Origin: Ptychodera flava
Lineage: Eukaryota > Hemichordata > Enteropneusta > Ptychoderidae
Length of the DNA stretch: 64,000 bases
Reading direction: 5' to 3'
Assembly (NCBI RefSeq): GCF_041260155.1
Contig: NC_091948.1
Span: 318,501 to 382,500, forward strand
Positions 10,401 to 22,155 of the stretch are shown in pieces. Each line of letters begins with the position of its first letter. Position 1 is the first letter of the stretch. The notes beneath the pieces were generated by a model, which worked only from the letters and a program-made list of their open reading frames with translations, was not told the origin of the DNA and searched no databases. A program made the translations under genes and the position numbers.

Positions 10401-13400
10401 TTTTTATATCGTTAGACCAATATTTTGTTTGCAAACTATAATCCCATAGAAAAACTGATTTCGTCATTCTGTTATCTTGTGTTTTCAACAGTCTATTCCA
10501 GAAACGTAACATACCAAGCTTTCGACGAAAACTTGAGTTATCCCAACCCATATCTCCATTTAAAGCCAACTTTGGTGCATATTTGTACACCAATGAAATA
10601 TCTCAATGCTCGGTCTTGTATTGTATCAGTTATTAAACTAACCAAAGCCCAATATACCCGCACAGTAGTCTAAAATTGGTATAACACAGGAATTGTACAA
10701 GGTAGAAAAAGTATTGTAAAGGAGTTAATATCTTAGTATTGCAATACTGTATGCAGGTATTAAGCAGTATCCTGTCAATTAATAGCTAATTTGCATATTT
10801 GATGAACTGTCATAATAAGTGTGATATGTCTAGAAACGCTGCATCAACTTTGATGAAACGTGGCACAGTCTAATGGTGTGCATAGATATGCAGTAGTATC
10901 GTGTTAATTAACTGCTAATTTGCATAGTTAATTAATTTTCTTAAATAGGCTGATATGTCAAGAAATGTTCATCAAAATTCATGAAACTTGGTACAGATGT
11001 TGAGCTCACATTGTTTTAACATTGAAGAAAGACACATAGCAGTGTCATGTCAATTAATTTTCAATTCACATATATAATGAACTTTCCTAATTAGAGTGAT
11101 ATGTCAAGAAATACTTCAAATTTGATGAAAGTTGGTACAGATGTTGATCTCACAGTGGTATAAAACAATTCATTGACACTTAGTAGTATCGCTTATTAAA
11201 TGTGGTACAGGTGATAATCTGTCAGTGTTGTTTGGCAACATCTTGTCGATTAATTATTGACATATTAATATCATTTTGTAATTAGGATGGCAGCCTACAT
11301 TGGTTTTATGTTTTCACCATCATGGAACTCATTCTTAAACAAAGAACCGATTGATGATCAGGACTCTATCCTCTCCAAGAACTTGTAATTATTCAAGCAT
11401 TCACAAGTAGGGACTATGTCATCAACGATGACTTGCTTGTTCATATCTTAAAGATCTGTATTACTTCAGTGTCTTATAAGCCCTAGGGGCTGGTTGTGGC
11501 AATACATGTCCACAATTACAAACGGTACTTTAATAAATAAGATAATAAAGAAAATAAAGATAATATAACATAAAATTAGGCTCCAGGTTGACAATAATGC
11601 AAATTGCTATGGCAACCCGCGCCCAGCGAAACGTTGGAACTGCAAGATACAATGGCGCAGGTAGGTGTCGACAGTCTAACACTTGTAGCGTCCGGACATT
11701 TTAGACTCCGGTAAGAATACAATAAATCTAATGGCGAGACATTTTTATTAAGGTAATGGTCCAGTGACAAGTGTTTACAGGTATAACGCGATAAAGCTAT
11801 GCGAAAGACAAACACTAGAATGCTACAGCGACAGCGGTAATGCTACGGTGCATAGAACCACGGTGGTGATAGAACAAAATATTCGTGATTTATTGATGTA
11901 CCTTCAAGTCACTGTATCAGAACAACCAACAGTCACTCCGCTATATTTTCGTCCACTTCCTTTCCTTCTTTCCATTTTGACTTGTTCTCACTTGTCAAAC
12001 GCCAAGCTTTGTTTCCTTCCAGGTGTCACTATGTCAAACATGACCTGGAGGTTAGTCACGGGTTGCTGTCGATCACCTGGTGGACTCAAGGAATTCTTAA
12101 TACCTCGTCATTCCTGCAACGGTGGTTGCTTAGGACTGTCTTACATCTGCATCCGGGCTCTTTTAGCGTCGAGTGCTTGGATTTTCATCGCCTTTATGAA
12201 TGCATCGTAAGTATAGCTCGATAGTGCTGGGTGATAATAAGCAACAGAAAATAGAATTTGTTTTTAGTGCTCGAGACTAAAGGATTTTAATTGTAAGGTT
12301 GTTTCAAGTTGTTTGAAGTTGCGAACCAACTGATCGGGCCTTTAGCGCACATTCTGAGATCCATGACCTACATGTTTGTGCAAACTGTGTACTCGATCGA
12401 TCGGTGGACGAAAATGCGATAACTAAGCATCGTCGTAAACCACGCGCCTCTTTACGGCAAGAGCTCAGCGCTACCCGTCAAGAGATTTTTGCGTAGGTCA
12501 GCGGAGCGGAAATTATTGCTCTGGCTCGCGAGAATGTAACTAAGTGGCTAACTAAAAATTTAAACTAAGCAACTACATAAGTAACTAACTAACTAACCAA
12601 CAGACTAGCTAACTAGCTGGCTAGCTAACTAAACAAAGTGAATGGCGAGTTCCTTTTTGCCTCTTGCACAGGCAATGGCAATAGTGACATCATGTCTAAA
12701 GACCATCATGGAGACTATTGACTAGAATGCTATAATATGTGATTCACAGCAATGCAAAAGCGCAGCGGCGAACAAGATGATATAATTTACAGCCTTCTAC
12801 GTCACCTAGTTCATTCTCTTTACATTGAAATCTCTTCCAACTTGTCATTTCATTCGGGAACCGTCATTCAATCCATCAATATGTCTCCTGGCTCCTGGTC
12901 TTCGGGTGTATTGAATCTATAGACCCTTTAGATTATATACCACTATGTAAGATTTGTGTCCAATGCATCATCATCAAAATCATATTTCTGTTTGTTATTG
13001 TCGTTTCCTAATGAGCGCAGATAAATTTTCACTTAGATCACGTGATCTCTGTCGAGTTTTCTTACAGAAATATGCTACCCTCAAAGTCTTCATCTGAGTA
13101 CCGTGCATTTTCCCGATTCAGCCTGGTCTACAGTCCTTATTTATCCATGTATATGTATCCTGTCGGTAAAATGCTAGGGTCATTGACATTGTCGATACAC
13201 TGCAAGATCCGAGGTGCTAGTTTCTTATGGACAACATCTTTGTTACGTATCAATCTGTAGCGTGTATAGCGACGGTAATGATAAGGTGGAAGCGATACAC
13301 TTACTTTCATTTGCATAGAGTAGCACTTCACAGCATTAGATGACGTCCCGATGGTAACGTCACACACAAAGTTGGACATCTGTTTTCTTGCGGCAAAAAA

Positions 13401-15139
13401 AATTTGTTGTAGCTTGTTCATCAAAACAGCGATAAAGAAGCCTTTTGAAGCATAATAACATATTTATTCTATACACTGCTATGGATACAATTAGTATACT
13501 CCCCATTGTCAAATGATCAGTAAGTTTTACTACAATTAAAAAATACCTTTTCAATTTTCTGAATAAAACAAAATGATGGAAATCTTATTTACTCCACACA
13601 AGCCTAAAAATGAGTTCGTAAAAGAAGGATACCAGCAAAGTATTGTAAATCTTGAAAGTCTGAACATCTGCCCACCAGGCTTTACGAGTTTTACATTTTG
13701 TCGGTAGATACTACGCTTGCGCAGTGAGTAAAAGACCGTGTCAGGCGGACGAGGATACACCAGTACTTGATGTCAGTGACAGGGCGTTCTCCCAGAGCAT
13801 AGGGTTGATGATCTTGGTGTTTGGGTTACTAATACTCCTGATTGGTATGTTCCTATGGAGAATGTGTTCAGTTTACACCTACGAACACCAACGATTTGCA
13901 GACATTTACAGGGATCTCGAGCGGAAGGCTTTCATCGAACGATCAAGGGTACGACGAAACAACTTTGGTGATATGACACAACGACGGCACAAATAAAGTT
14001 TGCAAAAATTCTAATGAAATTCTGTCTGTGATGTTAAACACAACAATTCGTTTTATATATGCGACCACATTTCATGCACTTTTTATGTGCAATTTGTGTA
14101 TGCCGTACCAAATAATTACCATGTTGAGGCGTAATCGATGATTTTACCTTACACACGTCGATCAGTAATTTCAGATATAAAACGTAACGAATTTCGAGGT
14201 CGTTGTTGGCCGAATATTTGCCAGTATGACGAATCTTAACTTTTCTTACACCCTACTTGCAAATGTTCTGTTGTTTTTGACGTTTTGGCATCTTTCTCGA
14301 AATGCACTGGCATTTGTAAGAGAATGGCTGAATTTAAATAACAGTTTAGCTGACTTTATCACAGTTACGTAGAAAATGACAACAGCAAAGACACCTTTTA
14401 AAAAACTAAAACAGTATATCTATTTATTATACAGTTCCTATTCTTTTTAGGGTCTATTTGCAGTTACAAGAGTCCCCGTATATTTTTGTAGCCGTTGATG
14501 GCGCTAGTATACTTGTCAGATCACGTCGTGTACATCGTCTTGTCAGAGGGGTAGCCAATCAGAATGAATGTGGTTCCACCCACGATTTGAATAGACTGAA
14601 CTCAATGTCACATGTGTAAGCGTATAAATTATTCCATGAAAGATATCAAATTGTTTGTCGATTTTATTTTAAAGTGTTTTTTTTTCTTCGTTTTGTTTAA
14701 TTCTTCTTGCAAGAGAGAGGCAGAAGCTCGCATTGAGGAATCTCTAGATAGATTCTTTGCTCAAGAGGAACTTTGTTGCAGAAATCCCGAAGATTGGGAC
14801 AAGGTGAACCAAACGTGGTTGGGAGTTTCATTCGTCGGATCCGACTACGCAGCAGACTACGGCTACACGACTTTACACGAATGGTCCATCGCCAACGAGC
14901 ATTTGGACATCAAATCAAAGACAGGCGAAGAGCGACAGCCGAGCCCACCGATGTCAACGGATTTCAAGGATGGGCCACCGCAGCCGCTTGTCCAAAAACT
15001 GGATATGGTGTTCGTTAACCAAGCCCTTGAAGTGGCCGATGAGTTGAATTCGCACACACAGCAAAAACAAACAAGAAAACAAAACAAAAAGAAGAGAAAG
15101 AAGCAGGGGAAGGAGGTTGTTCCCAAAGTCTCCGAATAG
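7473..15139 (+). CDS. CALHM: CALHM-family channel, copy A (4 coding exons, 352 aa)
   Basis: Calcium homeostasis modulator proteins form large-pore plasma-membrane channels that pass ions and, in some members, ATP. Exons: 7473-7680, 12023-12206, 13708-13948, 14714-15139; all junctions keep frame and use GT-AG, the third donor (GTACGA) being weak. An alternative ending by read-through of exon 3 would stop at 13996. Exon 1 gives the N terminus, TM1 and the family CPC motif (Cys44, Cys46) plus most of TM2. Exon 2 has NMTWRLVTGCC, matching the family's post-TM2 helix, and TM3. Exon 3 has YYACA (Cys135), Cys142 and TM4 followed by RMC. Exon 4 is the cytosolic C-terminal domain with SFVGSDYAADYGYTTLHEW and a lysine-rich tail. 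The start was chosen because MSFQGVF aligns with the short N terminus of vertebrate CALHM5-type proteins; the frame is open further upstream into the MITE. The loop between TM3 and TM4 is shorter than in vertebrate CALHMs. A possible poly(A) signal ATTAAA is at 15174. The exact orthologue is not resolved. Confidence 0.9.
9037..10735 (-). mobile_element. 3' part of a CR1/L2-like LINE inside CALHM-A intron 1
   Basis: Minus-strand translation from about 10725 to 9190 gives the C-terminal part of a LINE ORF2: LYNSCVIPILDYCAGI, then YAPKLALNGDMGW, RLLKTQDNRMTKSVFLWDY, and after a 0.7-kb insertion LRTYCIFQKEYGKEKYL, GILPLN-like sequence and the zinc-knuckle end RLCEFCPLNVEDEFHFLFQC. The 3' UTR follows (9190-9050) with a terminal A-rich tail seen as TTGTTGTTGTATTTTATTT on the plus strand. 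Several stops and shifts show that it is dead. A second, very short tail of a related LINE lies in the opposite orientation at 11466-11580. Confidence 0.82.
9584..10265. mobile_element. 682-bp TTAA-flanked hairpin MITE inserted in the LINE
   Basis: The ends are inverted repeats GGTTCCAAGACAAGAAAT (9584) and its complement (ending 10265), with TTAA on each side (9580-9583 and 10266-10269). The arms pair over about 200 bp, including the pairs CTAGATAT, ATCACGTGA and ACATAGGGAAAACC. Removing the insert with one TTAA reconnects the minus-strand LINE frame through KLRTYCIFQKEYG, which proves the order of events. It belongs to a different family from the recurring 300-bp TTAA MITE. Confidence 0.85.
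11466..11580 (+). mobile_element. Very short LINE 3' tail
   Basis: GTCTTATAAGCCC followed by a spacer and an A-rich AATAAATAAG tail. This is the same 3' signature seen in reverse at 9190-9050 (GGGCTTATAAGACAC on the plus strand). It is the heavily 5'-truncated end of a LINE of the same family as the 9.0-10.7 kb copy, in opposite orientation. Confidence 0.65.
12545..12640. repeat. Degenerate (TAAC)n simple repeat
   Basis: Run of AACTAACTAACTAACC-like words and CTAGCTAACTAGC variants in CALHM-A intron 2. The rest of this intron (12207-13707) shows nothing recognisable. Confidence 0.7.
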
Positions 15140-15173
15140 TCGCGTTACAGTTTATTATAAATCTCAGAAGGAG

Positions 15174-15179
15174 ATTAAA
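15174..15179 (+). promoter_or_regulatory. Possible poly(A) signal of CALHM-A
   Basis: ATTAAA 35 nt after the stop codon. It is the common variant hexamer, but AT-rich DNA gives such matches by chance. Confidence 0.4.
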
Positions 15180-16639
15180 ACCATGGTTTCTCATTCATTA
15201 CCATGACGATGGAGTTACCACACTCACCAAATCATGCGATTTAAGTTAGAACACATCCAATTGAAATGGCATATTTTGAATGATCTCATTGTACTGACAC
15301 CATTACTTTTATTCTTCAATTCTCGTAGGGCAATATATGTCACTGTCTTGCATTTTAGAGGAAAGTTGATGGCACACTGACGGGGTCTCTGTTGACAGAG
15401 GAATACCCCTCTGCAGTTTTAAATACGATTAATTTCAGCGTTTGAACATAAAAGTTTCGTTGATCTCTATAACTTAGGTATTGTAAGTCTTAAGAGTCGG
15501 CACGGTAACACAGGACCCAGAGATGTCTTCTTGCACATTTTACAATTTATTTTTACCTTTTCTAGAAGACACAAATCCCTATTTGATGAAACTTCAGACA
15601 CAAGTTAACCAATCGTTCGACGAAGACAATGCCAACATTTTCATATCAAAAGTTTATTTTGATTTGTTTATCGTGTAAATGGCAGTTGATAACGTTTTAA
15701 CTATATTGAGAATATGATAAAGCGGGACTTAATGAAGAAAAGTGTGACGTTTTATCGACATGCAGTGTGCAGTATTTGTGACAATACATTTGTACATAAT
15801 CATTAATATATTGTATAAATTACATATTATAGTTTACATTACATATGAATCATTAAGCATTACACAACATATTATGTACCATTGAGCATTTGTTAACAAC
15901 TTTGCATTTTTTATCGTATGAATATTTTAATGAAATAATATTTGTCGCGATATTTTTCGAAATAGTACTGTCTTGATAGGTTTCATTATGACGAAATATT
16001 CTAACCCAAACATGATAAACTCTTAGTATCTACCACATAAATCCGTCAAAGTTGAATCTTTGCCCTACACGACCTTCGCCAACAGATTAGTCTCAAGCGA
16101 TCATCAAATTAAGCCGTCAAATCCGTTAAACTATTTCCGATAGACGAATGTTACGGATCAGTCACGGTAGAGGCACAGACACGATTAAAGTGGTTGACAT
16201 TGCCGTTCTGTAATCTCAACTTTGGAATTCAATGTCAAAACATGATATACTTCGACTCATGGTCAAAATTCATAAATTATGTTTTGATGTTACCATATAA
16301 ATATGCTGTCAGCTAAAATGCGCAGTTTCTTTGAACTGATGTGATGTCACCTACGCTCTTCCGGTTTCGTTATTGTTACCTTGCTGTAACCACGTCTCAA
16401 ATATTAAATCAACAATGAAGTCATATACCTGTAACATTTTTTGTCATGACCCGTGCTTCATTACAGCTATTATAAACGCACACAATGACCTAAAGTATTA
16501 CGGCTACCTGCGTAGTTTGATTTTTTATAATGTCGAAATGATTGACAACACCAATAAAATAAAAAAATATCACAACAATCGAGTCAGTTGTTAATATACT
16601 CTAGTCGCGCATCGTTGGAAGTCCGCGTCGACCTTAAAT
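15180..16639. other. Intergenic spacer between the two CALHM genes
   Basis: About 1.46 kb of AT-rich sequence, including a strongly AT-rich stretch at 15780-15960. No open frame with family features. It must hold the end of CALHM-A transcription and the CALHM-B promoter, but no clear TATA or initiator element can be named. Confidence 0.4.
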
Positions 16640-19600
16640 ATGGCGGCTGGACGAGTGTTTAACGAAATAGGCAGCCTATTGGCGGAGAATAAGACGTCAA
16701 TACAAAACGTGGTCGTTATTTTGCTTGTCTTCGGTGGTGAGGCAGTCTTCGAGGTCGTCGTCTTCAAGTGTCCGTGCCATCCAGTCCATCGTATCTTCTA
16801 TTCATGGATGTTCATCGTAGGACCAGCGTTTACACTCTTCGTCATCGGTGAGTCAAGGAGATGACTAGTGTTTTGCCTAGGATCGAAATGACCTAAATGT
16901 TACCGTATATTAACCTTAGAAGTATCTGTGAGTAAAAAATATAGTTATATGAATATTTTTGGAATTTTACACTTCTTTTGATTACCTTAATAGGTTCTGA
17001 ACCTTCAGTTTTCAGAAGCCTATTCAGTTATCTGAATACTTTGCCGTGCTTTAGACAAAAAAAACTTTAAATGCTTTCTTGGGAATTAGAGATACAGAAC
17101 TGATTCTTGGTTTCAAAGCAATGTGACGTGTTCAAGGCGGCTAACTGTAAATGAATATAATAAACACTCCAGAGTTCACAAGAAATACCGCATCGGTATT
17201 AGAATTGAAATCGGTTCCCTAAAAAAATGTCATCGATACTTGTCAACACAATAGATGGTAATGGTAGCTCCATCGTTGAGTTAATTGATAACATCCACTG
17301 CGTTACACAATACCATTCAGTACGCCCACGTTGCACTGATTTTTGGCTCGTGTTCGGGCGTAGCCTGTGACCCTGGCGCCATGATGATTAAGCTTATGCC
17401 TGTACCAGTGTTTGAGCGTTAGTGCGTATAAGATTCCGTGATCAAATTTCCCAATACCGAAACTCAAAAAGATCCCGCAAAAGTTTGTTATATTTATTTA
17501 GTATATTGTATGTTTGAGAGATTTAGGTATGATTATTCCCCGCTGAATGTCCAGGCCTGCTTATTAAGAAACAGTTGACGGTATACTTTAACGTTTGCCA
17601 AAGTTGGAAGAACTATGGGTAGATATGGATGTAGATGAGGTTGAATCACACAATTAAATGGATTACATACTCTGGTGAAAGGCCTTAAAAAGTTGATGAA
17701 GCGTCCAGGAATATAAGTCCAAGATACAGGAATGGTGTTACTGTTTTACTCCATGCTAACCTTATTACTGTTCATTAGAAATACATCATATAACAGATCC
17801 ATCCACACACGAGCCATATAAATCTCTTTACATTTTTAATGCCATTAGATGATATCATTATATAATGCTATCGTCATGGCTTCGCTATCGTGACAGGTAT
17901 GCAATAATGAACTGTTTAACCAACTATATACTTAATGGATACAAACGTTTATTTCGACATTATAGAAATATACCCGTGATATTTCCGTTCGAAATCTGAT
18001 GTCAGTCGCTCGATATCTAATAAATAAAATATGCAAATGAAACCTAAGATCTCTTCGAAATCGACTGTGTAGGCAGTATTTAATGATACGAAGATGATTA
18101 ATTTAGGTGTTACAGTCATACACATGTGACATTACCATTCGAATTGTTGTACCTGTCCCGCGCGATGATTTATAATAATGACTATCATAAAACTGTCGAA
18201 TACAAAAATTTCATAACAAAGTATAACATATATTAATTTTACGTTAGAAATCGCTGCCAACTGTGTGTTTGCAAAGTTCATCACACAGGTTTCTTTAAGT
18301 AGAGCTGATGTTAAGCGAGCAATACTAGCGGTTCGACAAGTTTGATTGATAACGCTATTTTTTATACTATATTTTCCCCAAAATGCTACATTCAGGTGTG
18401 GTCGTTAACAACAAGACTTGGAAGATAATCACGGGATGCTGTCGGGCTCCAAATGGTTGCATTGAGTTCTGTAAACCCAGAAACTACTGCGATGGAGGCT
18501 GCTGCGGTCTCATAGGCGTTTCAGTGCGGGCGCTCGTTGGTGCCGTTGCTTGGATTTTTATCGCCTTCATGAGTTCTGTGTGAGTCGATACTTGTATATC
18601 ATTTATGTATTTGTTAGTTGGGCCAAAAATGTTTCTCGTCCTTGGTAATAATAGTATTCCAATCAATGAAAACACGAGAGTGTAAGACCCATGTATTTCA
18701 AAGGAAATACGTGAATAATTAAACGTGGATTCCAAACATTGCCACCACTGTCGGGCGCGGCTGTTTTAACCGACGTTAAGCTTACAACGTTTGCGCCGTT
18801 GAGTTTCAGTCGATTTTGTTATCGAAAAAAAGAATAGCAGAACAGGGTAAATTTTAGGTCTATACTTTCTTTGAAATCGTGTATGACTTCGCGGAAGGTA
18901 TGTGTAGACCGAGCGATTTTTAAATATTTTACCGTGATGTGTGGGGGATGGGGTAGTACTCCCAATAATTTCAACATACGGGCATGTGCCGCCCATGCTG
19001 ATAGTATCGAGCCATGACTATTCCAAAAATATGACCCATTGTTACGGATATTTTTCGGAAACCGGGGGGGGGGGGTTACCGTCATTCTACTAGTACTGCA
19101 TGTGAAGGTTTTCCTGAAGTATCGAGGCATTTCCTTTAATACTGAACAATATTTAGGGTTGTTAGATGAAAAGTGACTCATAATTAGGGATTTTTGTGTG
19201 AGCAAGTGACCCTTCTTGCGGCGCATACCCGTACACCTTCGACTTTCTATTGGAGTACCCCCGGGACATTTGCCTGTACACGAAAGTTAGCGCTGTGTCC
19301 CTCGCTCTCGCGTCCGACGACCAGAAATGATTTAGAATTGCCCATGGCGCATTCATATTATTCCAAAGCGGAATCGTTAAGAAAAAATTCCCTTTATTTT
19401 GCAAAAAGTAACAAATCCTTCACTTGCATATTTGATAAGTGTGACGTCATGAACTTGTTTTCGACTTGTGGTAATACAGTCATTACGTCACTCGTATTTT
19501 CCTCCACTGAACGAAGAAAATATCAGACAATATCTGATCATTTTGGACAATGCGAGAGCAAAGCTAAACATCAACGAGCGATACCTGGACCAGTACAGCA

Positions 19601-22155
19601 ATTTTACTCTTCTCTTTCCCAATACAAGCCCATTAATAGACGTTGACATTCGGCACGGTGCTCTTCATTACGATTAAAAACCAACAAACAAATTTTTTTA
19701 CGAAAATTGTTTGGATGAGAGACTGCTTTGCCTTGGAAAACGGACAAGCAAGTTTGTTTGTAGAATGTCCAGGCTGAACAAAATGTTGTGAGCGCTTTAA
19801 TAAGTAGCGCTGATTTGCATATATGATTTTGCAATTATGTCAAATTTCGAATGATTAATGATCTAGTTCACATATTGCATTGTTTCCTCTAAGGTATTAC
19901 GCATGCGCAATGACCACTGCAGAATGTGAGGACGGAGACGATTCGCCAAAGTTAAATGACACAGATATGGCGGTGTCTCAGACTATTGGGTGGTGTACAT
20001 TGGTTGGATCAAGCTTTTTTCTTCTTCTTTCGCTGTGCCATTGGCGAATGTGCGACAGGTATACACATGAACATCGCGAATACAGGGACCTTTACAAAGA
20101 CATCGAAAGACAGGCATTCATTAAAATGTCCAAGGTAAGCTACCTGGATTTTAAGTTTCGAAACAAGCTGGGACTATGAAATCTGACCACTTTACCAGTT
20201 TTAATAAAAAAAAGCAGTGTTAAGATTGTAACCTTTCTATTAGGGAAGTGCAAGCCTCAGAAATAAAAGTTTTTAATTTTTGGTCAAACTTATAGCTTCA
20301 AACCATTTTATTCAAAATCAAGAATAAGAATTTAGGAAGGTTTGCAAATTTTGGCATACGTACTGCTACTGCATGGTCGATATAACTAAAAATGGTAATT
20401 ATCGAACTCATATTTGAAATTCAAAATGGCCACCCTCCCTAAAATGCATTTTGTTTTTAAGTTTTATTTAGTCATACAAATAACACTCAACGACAATATG
20501 CATTTTAATTTCCATAAAACAAGACACTGACAGCATCATTTACTCTGTTACGCTGCAAAATGAGCTCACAAAAGTAGCAAGATCAGCATGGTATTTTAAA
20601 ACCTGAGATTCCGAGTATCTGTCTCCGAGACGATTCTACCTTTAAAATGTCAGAGACTTTCTCTGTCAACCTATCTGACCTTTCTGTGTCAACCTATCTG
20701 ACCTTTCTGTGTCAACCTATCTGACCTTTCTCTGTCAACCTATCTGACCTTTTACCATATGATAAGACGACGGCTATTTTCTATAGAGCACTGAAAGGGG
20801 GATGTATCATATGACTAGATAATTAACGGGCAATAAAATTTGTATGATGAGTGTTTTCACTTGATGACATCAAGTGATATGATCTGACTCTCCCTACAGT
20901 TACAAAATTGAGTATACCCGGCCGGTGAAAATGATGACTTGCAACAGCGAAGAAAAGTAGATAAACTGCAAATTGTTAGAGTTACAGATGATAAGGAGAA
21001 GTAGGGAGAAACTAAGTAATGCCAAAAATTGCCTTTGCCACAAAAAATGGCCTGAGAGCCCATCTCTTGTTCATACAAAATCTTCTGTTTGGGAGACCAT
21101 TAGAGAAAGAAATTGTGTCCAGCTGTCGCCTCTATCGCTTCTTTTATACTTTACTGATCTGTATTTGTGTGCATGGATGTAAAAATTCAACCGAAGTTTG
21201 CTCCTGTAGATTGAAGACCCCATCCAAAATAACCATAAGATAATTAAAAGAAACTACGAACTCGACGTAACTTTACTATTTCTGGAAGACACAGCATAGG
21301 AAACATGTTTTCATTCTGGCCTCCCTGATAAATTAGAGATGTGCTTAATAATAAAATGATTGGAACTAATTTGGGATAATTGGGTGGTGAAGTAATGTCG
21401 ATTTAATCTACAAATGTTATCATATCTGCTTTTCTTTTTACATTACACACTTGTTTTTATGAGTAATTTGCGATATTGCAACATTCAGCTATACGGCACC
21501 TAACACTTTTGAGAAATTTGCAAAATATCAAAATGCAATTATCCCAAATTAGTTCCAATCGTGTTTAATATGTTAAGAACTTTATGATAATGATGTCAGG
21601 TTGATTTGAGACATGAACGACTATCTTGATGTAGTTTGTTGACGAGCGATTAGAAAGTTGGTCCCCGAAGAGGGTAGCTGAGAAATGAATAAACGTTACA
21701 CTTAAATTTTGAATTTTAGAGTTGAAGTGTAATGGTATTCAGAAATTGACTCAATACGTTACCTAGTGTTCTTCCCATGAGCAATATTTCTTCACTGAGT
21801 GTGACGTCAGAACTATGTTTTCGTGTTATAACAACAGTTTCGTTGTAATCTCTAGAAAGAAGCCGAAAAACAGGTCAACGAGACGTTGGAAATGTTCTTT
21901 GAGCAGGAAGTGTTGCGGTGGAAAGATCAGGACTCCGGGAAGAAGGTGCACAATGCGTGGTCCAAGGTGTCGCTGGTCGGCTCAGACTACTTGGCGGACT
22001 TCGGGTACACCACTCTGCACGAGTGGGCTATTTCGCAGGGAATGAAAAACTGTGACAACGAACAAGGTTCTGAGGGACAGCTAAACAAATCTGAAAGTGG
22101 AATAATTTCAGATGAAATCGGGACAGAGAGCGTTACGCAATCTACTGAACTGTAG
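16640..22155 (+). CDS. CALHM: CALHM-family channel, copy B (4 coding exons, 310 aa)
   Basis: Tandem paralogue of the gene at 7473-15139. Exons: 16640-16847, 18396-18579, 19894-20134, 21856-22155. The first three have exactly the same lengths and phases as in copy A; donors are GTGAGT, GTGAGT and GTAAGC. The protein shows the CPC motif (Cys44, Cys46), NNKTWKIITGCC after TM2, TM3 ending WIFIAFMSSV, YYACA (Cys135) and Cys142, TM4 beginning TIGWCTLVGSSFF and ending CHWRMC, and a C-terminal domain with LVGSDYLADFGYTTLHEW. TIGWC at the start of TM4 is close to vertebrate CALHM5 and supports the family call. Exon 4 is 42 codons shorter than in copy A because the lysine-rich tail is missing. The start ATG lies in GCGGCTG-rich context after a short 5' UTR. 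Introns hold TTAA MITE copy 2, a second MITE and a 23-bp tandem repeat. Confidence 0.91.
20242..20641. mobile_element. TTAA MITE copy 2 (CALHM-B intron 3), decayed
   Basis: Contains the family marker TTCAAAATGGCCACC (about 20415) and the family end ATCTGTCTCCGAG followed by TTCTACC and TTAA at 20642. The left end is degraded, matching only as GTGCAAGCCTCAGAAATAAAAG. Confidence 0.65.
20654..20757. repeat. 23-bp tandem repeat, about 4 copies
   Basis: Unit of the type TTTCTGTGTCAACCTATCTGACC repeated with single-base changes in CALHM-B intron 3. (The unit is 23 bp; only part of it is constant.). Confidence 0.85.
21358..21563. mobile_element. Short palindromic MITE, copy 1 (CALHM-B intron 3)
   Basis: Ends GATTGGAACTAATTTGGGAT and its complement ATCCCAAATTAGTTCCAATC. 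The interior includes ACACTTGTTTTTATGAGTAA. A second copy in the opposite orientation is at 35333-35543. Confidence 0.8.

Larger units (their letters stand above)
8425..11465. repeat. Array of about 130-bp repeat units in CALHM-A intron 1, interrupted by a LINE
   Basis: Units share GCTAATTTGCATATTTGATG, then TGATATGTCTAGAAAT and GGTACAGATGTTGA. They occur near 8790, 8940, 10785, 10910, 11070 and 11255, at a spacing of about 125-150 bp. The block opens with a GC-richer segment (8425-8600: GTCCCAACGGACACCGTCGG, then repeated TCCGTGCGTCTG) and shows a box GGGACTATGTCAT near both ends (8650 and 11409). The array looks like one repeat element with internal tandem units, cut in two by the minus-strand LINE at about 9037-10735. 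Confidence 0.7.

Noticed and set aside
20857-21243. Short frames in CALHM-B intron 3
   Set aside because: Low-complexity shadows in AT-rich intron sequence without splice support or similarity.
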